A stretch of 14,224 nucleotides of DNA from CAYONM01 sp964405325 (GTDB lineage: Bacteria > Planctomycetota > UBA11346), in NCBI GenBank assembly GCA_964405325.1, contig CAYONM010000085.1:1-14224 (forward strand), read 5' to 3'. The stretch's first letter is position 1. Every line of letters begins with the position of its first letter. Below, in pieces: positions 7,881 through 14,136 of the stretch. The notes beneath the pieces are model-generated. The model did not search any database. It had not been told where the DNA came from and saw only the letters and a program-made list of their open reading frames with translations. Both the position numbers and the translations under genes were made by a program.

Positions 7881-7956
7881 CCCGTTTGGCCGCCAGAACG
7901 GAGCTTGTCCGAGCTGGCGTTGACCAAGGGGTGCGCCCTGCCATTGGTCAAACGGG
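7881..7956 (+). other. Compact self-complementary element (three-way junction)
   Basis: The 76 nt immediately after the stop codon fold on paper into a three-way junction. The closing stem is CCCGTTT (7881-7887) with AAACGGG (7950-7956). Arm A is CGCCAG (7891-7896) with CTGGCG (7914-7919), continued past a two-by-two internal loop by CGGA (7899-7902) with TCCG (7908-7911) and a 5-nt loop. Arm B is GACCAA (7922-7927) with TTGGTC (7944-7949), with a possible GGG/CCC inner stem. The bases TCCA follow the closing stem, which superficially recalls a tRNA end, but no T arm or anticodon arm is present. It could be a structured RNA, a 3'-UTR element or a REP-like DNA repeat. Confidence 0.5.
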
Positions 7957-7962
7957 TCCAGC

Positions 7963-7988
7963 ACTGATGGGTCCCATCAGTTCTTATT
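7963..7988 (+). terminator. Terminator-like hairpin after the structured element
   Basis: ACTGATGGG (7963-7971) pairs with CCCATCAGT (7973-7981), a 9-bp perfect inverted repeat around one base, and is followed by the T-rich TCTTATT. In vivo the loop would open by one or two pairs. It is well placed to end the transcript of the gene at 7419 together with the 7881-7956 structure. Confidence 0.55.
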
Positions 7989-8149
7989 GGGCACCGCTAT
8001 AAACTCAGGCACTTCGCCAGACTTGCGCTTTCCGGCCCTGCCTACGTTGCTGGAACCTCGAAATAGCCCTGCTATTGCTTCGGCACCAGCGCCTTGGCAG
8101 GACCAAAAATCGTCTTCGCCTGGCTCGACCTGAGTTTATAGCGGTGCCC
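7989..8149 (+). mobile_element. MITE-like palindromic element, 161 bp
   Basis: The ends are perfect 21-bp terminal inverted repeats (7989-8009 and 8129-8149), starting GGGCACCGCTATAAACTC. The interior is also imperfectly palindromic: CCTGCC near 8036-8042 pairs with GGCAGG near 8096-8101, GCTGG pairs with CCAGC, and the centre contains AATAGC-CCT-GCTATT. The whole element could form one long hairpin. The flanks TTATT (left) and TTATG (right) may be a 4-5 bp target duplication. There is no room for a transposase. A second copy's end is at bases 1-50. The element sits directly upstream of the 8222 operon. Confidence 0.8.
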
Positions 8150-8210
8150 TTATGCCGCCCAAATGGTTTGATCGTGCCCGGCTGCAACCCATGCTGCCGC
8201 CTTCGCCAGC

Positions 8211-8218
8211 AAGGAGGT
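8211..8218 (+). promoter_or_regulatory. Strong ribosome binding site fixing the 8222 start
   Basis: AAGGAGGT, a full anti-16S complement, ends three bases before the ATG at 8222. It rules out the longer reading frame that would begin at 8075 inside the MITE-like element. Confidence 0.85.
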
Positions 8219-8221
8219 CGC

Positions 8222-9397
8222 ATGCCCGAGCCGGTTATCGTCGCCGTCCCACCCAAGGGCGGCAGCTTCGACGACGTCATGAAAAAGTTGGTCCAGCGCG
8301 AGTGGGTCCATCACGACCTGATCAGCGAGATCCGTCGGCTGATCAAGGCTGACAAGCGTCGGATCAAGCTGGAAGAGGGGTTGATTCACATCTGGCGGCG
8401 TTGTCAGGGCGATGCTGCGGCTACCGCGCGTGAGGCCGATGCGGCCGGACACGATCTGGATGAGATCGATGCCGCTCTGGCGCGCATGCGTCGCTATCAG
8501 GATGACCAGGGGGTCACTCAGATGAGCTTCACTCCCAAGGCCGGGGTGGATGCGATCCTCTACACTCTGCGCGGGGATGGCGATGCCCTGACCCGCGAGG
8601 CCGCCAGCACCCTGCATCTGGAGTTGGATCTCACCCGGTATGGCCGGCCCTGCCGAATGATGTTCGATCATCTGGAATTCGAGTGGAGCGGTGCCAATGG
8701 ACGGCCGTTGCGTGGCGTACTGGTGGGGACCGAGCACGAGGTGACGCCGACCTATCTGCGTAAGCACAAGCGCGATATCTCCCTGACCTGCTACGACGCC
8801 TTCCACAACACCCTGTTGGATGCCTTGGATACTGGCAAGGTCCGCAATTGGCAGGAGCTGAACGAACATCTGATCGAGTCCAATACCGATGTCCGTATTC
8901 TTGGCAGTCTGGGGTTGAACGATTATCTTGGTCACTTCGTGCTGATGCCCGAGTCGAAGGCGGCACAGGTGTCCGGATTGGCGAGCGATCGGCAGTGGAA
9001 CAGCACAGCTGACGATCCCAAGCTGACCGCCTTGGGCGGTGAGCCGCTGCTGATCGATGCCCAGTATGAAGAGGTTTACAAGCAGCTGCTGGATGCCAGT
9101 GCGCGTGGTATTCGCTTCGAGTCCACCACTGAGGATATCGAGCAGGCCTGCGCGCAGGCTGGCCGTAGTGCGGTCTACATTGTCCGGTCCGGTTCCACCA
9201 TTGCCTGCACGCCGGGGCTGTGCGTGGTTGGTGAGGAACTGATCACCTCCGAAACCATCGTCGCGGTCAATCAGGAACGGTTGGAGCACAACCGTGGTAT
9301 TGACGAGCTGGCCAGCAGTCTGCAGCCGATTGCTGATGACCACAGCGACCAGTGGCGGCGGAAATTGGCCGCCAAGTTGGGGAGCAAGCTCCTGTGA
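8222..9397 (+). CDS. Unrecognised protein, first gene of NUDIX operon
   Basis: I do not recognise this 391-residue protein. Residues 16-62 are strongly helical and charged (DDVMKKLVQREWVHHDLI, then IKADKRRIKLEEGLIHIWRRC). Residues 63-97 are a second acidic helix. Residues 98-260 look like a mixed alpha/beta domain, with THLELDLTRYGRPCRM-like strands around 130-146, EWSGANGRPLRGVLVGTEHE at 154-173 and KRDISLTCYDAFHNTLLDAL at 183-202. Residues 270-391 end in a basic helix (WRRKLAAKLGSKLL). There are no membrane segments, signal peptide, Walker motif or catalytic motif I would name. The start is set by AAGGAGGT at 8211-8218. The stop overlaps the next gene's start as GTGA. The MITE-like element lies 72 bp upstream, and no clear promoter is visible between them. 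Confidence 0.85.
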   Translation: MPEPVIVAVPPKGGSFDDVMKKLVQREWVHHDLISEIRRLIKADKRRIKLEEGLIHIWRRCQGDAAATAREADAAGHDLDEIDAALARMRRYQDDQGVTQMSFTPKAGVDAILYTLRGDGDALTREAASTLHLELDLTRYGRPCRMMFDHLEFEWSGANGRPLRGVLVGTEHEVTPTYLRKHKRDISLTCYDAFHNTLLDALDTGKVRNWQELNEHLIESNTDVRILGSLGLNDYLGHFVLMPESKAAQVSGLASDRQWNSTADDPKLTALGGEPLLIDAQYEEVYKQLLDASARGIRFESTTEDIEQACAQAGRSAVYIVRSGSTIACTPGLCVVGEELITSETIVAVNQERLEHNRGIDELASSLQPIADDHSDQWRRKLAAKLGSKLL

Positions 9398-9801
9398 GCG
9401 AAGACAAGAAAATCATCGTACCCGGTTCGGATTCACCGGAGAATTTGCAGAAGCTGCTGGAGACCCTGGTCGACAAGCAGCGGGTCTGTACCGTGATCGT
9501 CCGTCGGGGCGAGCGCTTCCTGCTGAAGGTGGTCGAGGTTCGCAAGCATCTGCTGATCGGCGAGGTGCGTTGTCTGAACTGGTCGCCGGATTTCTCGCGC
9601 AAGGTCTACGAGGCCTTTGCTCGTAAGGACGAGCAGTATTCCGGCGAGCATCGCCGCGAGATCCTGCTGGCGGACGCCATCGACCGGTTTGGTGCCCAGG
9701 CGCACCGTTATCGAGTGTGTCTCCCCATCGACGAGATCGTTGCGGTCTACGAGGACCTGGACGACCCCTTCGATGAAACCCCCTTCCTGCCGTTGCCGTG
9801 A
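9394..9801 (+). CDS. Unrecognised small protein, second gene of NUDIX operon
   Basis: I do not recognise this 135-residue protein. Residues 15-30 are a helix (ENLQKLLETLVDKQRV). Residues 31-62 look like a beta-rich core (CTVIVRRGERFLLKVVEVR, then LLIGEVRCLNW). Residues 85-102 are helical. Near the C-terminus comes another strand, HRYRVCLPIDEIVAVYEDL (104-122), before an acidic, proline-rich tail. No signal peptide or membrane segment is seen. The GTG start at 9394 overlaps the previous stop (GTGA), with GGGGAG about ten bases upstream. The stop overlaps the NUDIX start in the same way. Tight coupling suggests a fixed ratio, and possibly a complex, with its neighbours. Confidence 0.85.
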   Translation: MSEDKKIIVPGSDSPENLQKLLETLVDKQRVCTVIVRRGERFLLKVVEVRKHLLIGEVRCLNWSPDFSRKVYEAFARKDEQYSGEHRREILLADAIDRFGAQAHRYRVCLPIDEIVAVYEDLDDPFDETPFLPLP

Positions 9802-10373
9802 ATGGCGGCGACCATACCCCGCCGGTGCACGCGCGCCGGGTGGTCAGCCGCAATTCCTTTGTGCGTTATGTCGAAGAGGATATCACGCCCAAGCCGGGTG
9901 AGCAGCAATACACCTATTATTTTCTCGAGACCACCCAGCCGGCGGTGATTGTGGTGCCCGTGCTGCCGGACGGACATTTACTGCTGGAGCGTGTGTATCG
10001 TCATCCGCATCGGCAGTGGTTCGTGGAATTTCCAGCTGGCGGCATTGATGCTGGCGAAACGCCCGAGCAGGCTGCGGCGCGGGAATTGCTGGAGGAGACC
10101 GGTTTTGTGGCGAAACGGCTGACCCGCCTGGGGCGAGTGACGCCATTGGCGGGCCTGGTTCAGCTGGAGGTCACGGTGGTGTTGGCGGAGGGGCTGATGC
10201 GGCAGCAGGCGGTGGCGCACGAGCCGATGGAATTGCTGGAGGAGTGCATCCTGTCGCAGCAGGAAGCGGAAGCGGTATGCCTGACCGAGGCGGCTTCGGG
10301 GATTCTTATTTTCGGTCTGCAGTATTTGCGGCTGTGGCAGGCCCGGTCAAATGATCCAGCAGACGCATCATGA
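9798..10373 (+). CDS. NUDIX hydrolase, ADP-ribose pyrophosphatase type
   Basis: This 191-residue protein has a complete Nudix box at residues 81-103: G81, E87, R95-E96, E99-E100 and G102 all fit GX5EX7REUXEEXGU. The preceding VEFPAGG (77-82) and the N-terminal QPAVIVVPVLPDGHLLLERVYR region are typical of ADP-ribose/nucleoside-diphosphate-sugar pyrophosphatases, which split X-linked nucleoside diphosphates using Mg2+. Length is near E. coli NudF (209). The substrate cannot be fixed from sequence alone. The start is GTG at 9798, overlapping the upstream TGA as GTGA, with no ribosome binding site of its own, so translation is probably coupled. The last 68 bp overlap the convergent amidotransferase gene. 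It is the only recognisable enzyme of this operon. Confidence 0.9.
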   Translation: MNGGDHTPPVHARRVVSRNSFVRYVEEDITPKPGEQQYTYYFLETTQPAVIVVPVLPDGHLLLERVYRHPHRQWFVEFPAGGIDAGETPEQAAARELLEETGFVAKRLTRLGRVTPLAGLVQLEVTVVLAEGLMRQQAVAHEPMELLEECILSQQEAEAVCLTEAASGILIFGLQYLRLWQARSNDPADAS

Positions 10374-11019
10374 TCGACTGGATCTGTTGGTGTGTCGCTG
10401 TCGGCGTCTCGATGATCTGCTTCGCGGTCTGAATAAACGGCCCCTCGACCAGTTCATCGCCGCAGTTTTGTACCAGCGCTAGCGCTCCCTCGGGCGTGGT
10501 TTCCAGGTGGCATTGCAGGCCCAGGATGCGGTCGCCGAAGAGAAATGCCTGGTTGTGGCAGGCTTCGCTGTTGGCCAGCAGGGTTGCCTGCGGTGGCAGT
10601 TCGATGGTTTCACCGTGCCAGTGGAAAACCAGTAATTCCTTTGGAAAGAATGCCTGGCCGGCTTCTGTGGATCGGATAGGGAACCAGCCGATCTCCTGGT
10701 GCATGCCCGTTACGACCCGGCCGCCCAGGCATTCGGCCAGCAGCTGGGCGCCGAGGCAGATGCCGAGTATCGGGATCTGCCGGTCGATGCAGCGACGGAT
10801 GCAGGCCTTTTCTGTGATCAGCCAGGGATGCTCGACCTCGTCGTGCACGCTCATCGGACCGCCCATGATGATCAGCAGATCGATGTCATCGGGTTCGGGC
10901 GGGGTTTCGTCCAGGAACAGGCGAGTGACGGTGATCGTGAAGGCATTGGCCAGCAGCCAGGCTTCGATGCTGCCGAGGCCTTCGAAGGGGACGTGTTGGA
11001 GATAATGGGCGTGCCTCAT
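10306..11019 (-). CDS. Class I glutamine amidotransferase domain protein
   Basis: The 237-residue protein is a stand-alone class I glutamine amidotransferase (GMP-synthase-like, COG0518 type). The oxyanion segment is LLIIMGGPMSVHDE (48-61). The nucleophile is C88 in ILGICLGAQLLAE. The His/Glu pair is H171 and E173 in LQCHLETTPEG, matching the usual HPE with Leu in place of Pro. Such proteins release ammonia from glutamine for an unknown acceptor, or hydrolyse gamma-glutamyl compounds. The ATG at 11017-11019 is preferred; the frame also opens at a TTG (11034). No strong ribosome binding site is seen. It lies 75 bp downstream of the ribonucleotide reductase, beyond that gene's terminator, and its 3' end overlaps the NUDIX gene tail to tail. 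Confidence 0.88.
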   Translation of the reverse strand: MRHAHYLQHVPFEGLGSIEAWLLANAFTITVTRLFLDETPPEPDDIDLLIIMGGPMSVHDEVEHPWLITEKACIRRCIDRQIPILGICLGAQLLAECLGGRVVTGMHQEIGWFPIRSTEAGQAFFPKELLVFHWHGETIELPPQATLLANSEACHNQAFLFGDRILGLQCHLETTPEGALALVQNCGDELVEGPFIQTAKQIIETPTATHQQIQSIMMRLLDHLTGPATAANTADRK

Positions 11020-11042
11020 GGTATTCGGCTTCAAAGCAAATC

Positions 11043-11070
11043 AGCCGTGGCGTGTATGGACGCCACGGCT
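11043..11070 (-). terminator. Rho-independent terminator of the ribonucleotide reductase gene
   Basis: AGCCGTGGCGT (11043-11053) and ACGCCACGGCT (11060-11070) form a perfect 11-bp stem with a 6-nt loop, 24 nt past the reductase stop. On the transcribed strand it is followed by GATTTGCTTTG, an interrupted U-rich tail. It leaves only 23 bp before the amidotransferase start. Confidence 0.75.
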
Positions 11071-11094
11071 GGTGGTCGCGTCTGGAAGCGCTTG

Positions 11095-13329
11095 CTACAG
11101 GATGTCGCACTTCCCACCGCCGCAGGCGATGGTCTGTTGGACTTCGGTGTTGTCGTCCTCTTCAAAGAACAGGGTGTAGTCCACTGGCTGGTACTCGCGT
11201 TGCAGGTCTTCCCACTGTTTGCAGGTGTGCACGCGCTTCAGGCAGCGGGTCATTTTCAGGGTGTCGCCCAGGAAGTAGTTGGCTGAGAATTTCCGCGCCC
11301 GGCGAACCCAGTCGAGTTTCTCGTGTCGGACCGATTCCATCGCCTCGCGCACACGCTTGGGCATGGTAGGGTCGGTCGGTGCTTCCAGGTCTTCGCCACG
11401 GCCCAGGGTGGCATCGCAGGCGACCCAGAGATTGTCGTCGAAGGCCTTCATGCCGTCGACGATCAGACCCGACGACATGATCGCGCCAACGCCGTATTGC
11501 GCGACGATCTCGTCGGCGGTCAGTACCTCGACGAAGGGCGCTTGTGGGTAGTCCAGGTCGCCGCCTTCGGGCAGCAGCGAGATGCCGGCGAAGAAGTCGC
11601 GGTTCTCGAAAATATAATCGGCGACCGCATCCCATTCGTTTTCGGCGACGGTGATGGTATTGGAGACGTTGTGGCTCAGCCAGGGCTGCGCGCTGGCGCC
11701 ATCGCGGCGGCCGGCATCGATCCAGTTGGATTTGGTCAACTTGACGTGGTCCAGGAGGTCCACCGCAGCCAGTTCCTTTTTGACCTTGGCGGTTTTCTGG
11801 GCCTCGATGCAGAAGGTGATGACCACATCGGTGCCGTTGGGGTTCCAGACCGATTTTTCCACTGCCAGCGGGTTGTGCAGCGCGAAATACTGCACCATCT
11901 GCTCGTCTTCGTTGGCCTGCGCCCGGCGGAAATAGCGGCGGGCGTGGTGCGGATGGATGCCCGAAGAGGTACCGAGGATGCAGCTGGTGGTGCCGGCAGG
12001 TTTGACGCAGGTGGCGCGGGCGCAGGGATTGATGCCGATGCGCGCAGCGGTTTCCTCATTCACCTGCAGGATCAACTGGGCCATTTCCCGTTGCAGTTCT
12101 GGATTGAAGGCGATTTCCGGATGTTCCATCATGCCGGTCATGCTCACGCCCAACAGTGCTTCGCGATCGGCGATGCGCTTGGAGACCTCGCCTAGATAAT
12201 GGAAGTCGGTATAGGCGGCTTGCATGGTGCCCAGGATCGCGGCGGCGCGAGCGGCTTCAGCGAATTTTTCGTGCGTGTCAATGGCACCCATGTTGATTTC
12301 GCAGAGATTGCAGAAAGCCCAGCCGGACTCGCCATCGATCTGTGGATACAGGCCGATCTCGACGCAGGGATTGTAAGTGACCTCGCGGTCGTCGGCCCAG
12401 ACAAAGCCTGGTTCACCGAATTCACGCACCGAGCGCATCAGCTTGTTGAAAGTGTCGCGCGAGGTCTCGTTCCGAATCAGCATGGCCGAGTTGTTGGAGC
12501 GGGCGCGCTGTGGATTCTCGACAAACCAGTTGCCGGTTTTGGCGGTGGCCATGTTCTCGTCATCGGGCGAGAACATGCAGATGGTCGCCGAGCGGCGTAC
12601 GCCGCCAGAGAGCACGGCATCGGAGGCGTGCATCAGGATGTCGTAGGCATCGATGGGGCGCAGTTTGCGCTGCTCGTTTTTGACGCAGGTGCTGAGCAGC
12701 TTGCGGATCAGTTCCAGGGAACGCTTCAAGGGCTCGGCGCCGGGTGCCTTACCGGCGCCACAGCTGATGGGGGCCCCCTTGGGCCGGATCAGCGAGTAGT
12801 CGAACTGGACGTACTTGCCGACGTATTCGGGGAAGGGCTGATCGCTGGTGAAGTAACTGGAGAGCAGTACGCCCAGGGAGTCGGCCCAGCCTTCGATGGA
12901 GTCGGGGATCTGGTAGATGACTTCTTCGCCAGCGGGGTGGCTGATGTCCGGCAGCTGGTTGATGTGGTGCCACTGCACCGAGAAGCCGGCGCCGCAACCG
13001 CACAGCAGCAACCACAGGGCTTCCTGGAAGAAGCGGGGTCGGTCGCAGTAGGCCGTGGTGCAGTTGTAGATACGGGCGTGTTTGGTCAGGATCGGTTCGC
13101 CGCCGAATTGCAGGGCCCGCTGCGAGCCCAGCACCAAGCGTTTCTTGATGGCCGCCTCGGTCTCTTGTAGCAGGTCTTCCACATCCACACCCCGTTCGCG
13201 CATGAACAGGCGGTGCATGTCCACCACGCGGGTGGCGGCTTCTTCGAAGGTTTCGCGGCGACGTATCTCTGGCAAGTAGCGGCTGTACTTGCTGGTGAAG
13301 ATGTAGTCCTGGAGCTGCTTGATGGTCAT
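11095..13329 (-). CDS. nrdJ: Adenosylcobalamin-dependent ribonucleoside-triphosphate reductase (class II)
   Basis: The 744-residue protein matches the monomeric class II enzyme that reduces ribonucleoside triphosphates to dNTPs with coenzyme B12 (Lactobacillus leichmannii RTPR, 739 residues). The finger-loop motif NPCVE is at 320-324, so C322 should be the thiyl-radical cysteine, with N320 and E324 as partners. C90 (RIYNC) and C340 (WAFCNL) fit the substrate-reducing pair. Other visible family segments are CGCGAGFSVQ (110-119), SGGVRRSA (241-248), PAGTTSCILGTSSGIHP (444-460) and the C-terminal CGGGKCDIL, whose C736 and C741 would shuttle electrons from thioredoxin. The ATG at 13327-13329 follows CAGGAC; the frame stays open 20 codons upstream without support. 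No oxygen-dependent small subunit is needed. A B12 riboswitch was not found upstream. Confidence 0.93.
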   Translation of the reverse strand: MTIKQLQDYIFTSKYSRYLPEIRRRETFEEAATRVVDMHRLFMRERGVDVEDLLQETEAAIKKRLVLGSQRALQFGGEPILTKHARIYNCTTAYCDRPRFFQEALWLLLCGCGAGFSVQWHHINQLPDISHPAGEEVIYQIPDSIEGWADSLGVLLSSYFTSDQPFPEYVGKYVQFDYSLIRPKGAPISCGAGKAPGAEPLKRSLELIRKLLSTCVKNEQRKLRPIDAYDILMHASDAVLSGGVRRSATICMFSPDDENMATAKTGNWFVENPQRARSNNSAMLIRNETSRDTFNKLMRSVREFGEPGFVWADDREVTYNPCVEIGLYPQIDGESGWAFCNLCEINMGAIDTHEKFAEAARAAAILGTMQAAYTDFHYLGEVSKRIADREALLGVSMTGMMEHPEIAFNPELQREMAQLILQVNEETAARIGINPCARATCVKPAGTTSCILGTSSGIHPHHARRYFRRAQANEDEQMVQYFALHNPLAVEKSVWNPNGTDVVITFCIEAQKTAKVKKELAAVDLLDHVKLTKSNWIDAGRRDGASAQPWLSHNVSNTITVAENEWDAVADYIFENRDFFAGISLLPEGGDLDYPQAPFVEVLTADEIVAQYGVGAIMSSGLIVDGMKAFDDNLWVACDATLGRGEDLEAPTDPTMPKRVREAMESVRHEKLDWVRRARKFSANYFLGDTLKMTRCLKRVHTCKQWEDLQREYQPVDYTLFFEEDDNTEVQQTIACGGGKCDIL

Positions 13330-13469
13330 GACGGGGGTCCTGGTTCGATGGAGTTCGGGGACCATGAGCATGCAAGTCGTTGGCATCAAGCAGCCTAGAT
13401 CGTAGGAGAGAACTGGGCGAGCCTAAAAATGACCAATACCTGCATGTCGTAGGTCGGCCACAGGCTATC

Positions 13470-13485
13470 GCACTAGATATGGTGG
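13470..13485 (+). promoter_or_regulatory. Possible NrdR box upstream of nrdJ
   Basis: GCACTAGATATGGTGG, read on the other strand as CCACCATATCTAGTGC, agrees at 12 of 16 positions with the NrdR consensus as I recall it (ACACWATATATWGTGT). It lies about 140 bp upstream of the reductase start, in its promoter region. NrdR normally uses paired boxes; only a poor second half-site (CTAGCG near 13490-13495) is seen, about 20 bp away. Confidence 0.35.
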
Positions 13486-13613
13486 TCGAACGCTAGCTTC
13501 TCAGACCCGGACAGGCAGATGAGACACCGGCATTGTAGTGCGCAAAGGACTGCCAAACCATAGGAAAGCAGCCTGGTTGGTTTGCACAATTTCTGTTTTG
13601 CAAAGGCGGAGCG

Positions 13614-13638
13614 AAAAAAAAGCCGAGCAAGGCTCGGC
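13614..13638 (-). terminator. Rho-independent terminator of rpsO
   Basis: GCCGAGC (13622-13628) and GCTCGGC (13632-13638) form a 7-bp GC-rich stem with a 3-nt loop, followed on the transcribed strand by eight U residues (A13614-A13621 on the plus strand). It lies about 30 nt past the rpsO stop and separates rpsO from the reductase promoter region. Confidence 0.9.
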
Positions 13639-13666
13639 CCTTCAGTTACGTGGTGATGGCGGATCT

Positions 13667-13954
13667 TTACTTCACCTGGTCCAGCTTCTGGCGGATGCCC
13701 AGCTTGGCGGTGATGTCGCGGTAGCGCTGGACATCGCACTTGTGGATGTACTTCAGCAGCTTCGAGCGCTGGGCCACCATCTGTAACAGACCACGGCGGC
13801 TGTGGTTGTCCTTTTTGAACTGCCGCAGGTGATCGGTCAGGTAATTGATGCGTTCGGTCAGCAAGGCCACCTGCACCTCGGAGGAGCCGGTGTTCTGTTC
13901 GCTGCCGCCGTACTCGCGGATGATTTCCGCTTTCCGGTCTTTGGTCATGACCAT
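13667..13954 (-). CDS. rpsO: 30S ribosomal protein S15
   Basis: S15 is a primary binder of 16S rRNA in the 30S platform. The 95-residue product has the diagnostic NTGSSEVQVALLTERINYL, KKDNHSRRGLL and RSKLLKYI segments, aligning along its length with E. coli S15 (89 residues). Two in-frame ATGs are close together, at 13954 and 13948. I prefer 13954 because AAGGAG lies six bases upstream of it; the other choice shortens the protein by two residues. A terminator follows directly, and the next gene is the ribonucleotide reductase rather than pnp, which normally follows rpsO in gammaproteobacteria. No truB is seen within 270 bp upstream. The leader contains several hairpins and may be an S15 autoregulation site. 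Confidence 0.97.
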   Translation of the reverse strand: MVMTKDRKAEIIREYGGSEQNTGSSEVQVALLTERINYLTDHLRQFKKDNHSRRGLLQMVAQRSKLLKYIHKCDVQRYRDITAKLGIRQKLDQVK

Positions 13955-13984
13955 GGGTTTCTCCTTGTATTCGGTCGCAGCCAA

Positions 13985-14086
13985 GGGGCCGTGTGGTCGC
14001 ACGGACCCCCGCGCTGGACGAGCGCAGCATCCTGGTGGGGAATCTGAAAGTGCAAGGTAGCGGCCCGGCAGCGCTGTAGGGCCGCT
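13985..14086 (-). promoter_or_regulatory. Hairpin-rich rpsO leader
   Basis: Three self-complementary segments lie between repeat R and the rpsO ribosome binding site. AGCGGCCC (14059-14066) pairs with GGGCCGCT (14079-14086). GCGCT (14011-14015) pairs with AGCGC (14021-14025). Nearest the start codon, GGGG-CCGTG (13985-13993) pairs with CACGG-CCCC (14000-14009) with one bulged A. S15 represses its own translation by binding structured leaders in many bacteria, so a regulatory role is plausible. The far hairpin could instead end an upstream transcript. No promoter was assigned with confidence. Confidence 0.45.
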
Positions 14087-14136
14087 CAAAGCTCTGAGGT
14101 CGGCAGGCGCTCATTGCTCCAAGAGGAGGCCTCCTT

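Noticed and set aside
7881..7960. A tRNA gene, because a 7-bp stem is followed by TCCA and the element is tRNA-sized
   Set aside because: There is no T arm with a TTCRA-type loop, no D arm and no 5-bp anticodon stem with a 7-nt loop. The interior forms two different arms.
8075..8221. Longer start for the 391-residue protein inside the MITE-like element
   Set aside because: The AAGGAGGT three bases before the ATG at 8222 fixes the start; the extension would translate palindromic mobile DNA.
12199..13170. A 323-codon plus-strand frame antisense to nrdJ
   Set aside because: It lies fully within the reductase gene; its low-complexity Gly/Ala/Val-rich translation mirrors the complement of a real gene.
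13330..13613. A cobalamin riboswitch upstream of the B12-dependent reductase
   Set aside because: The B12 box and the surrounding conserved core could not be found on the transcribed strand.
14124..14135. 12-bp palindrome AGGAGGCCTCCT upstream of rpsO
   Set aside because: A short GC-rich palindrome with no context to support an operator.
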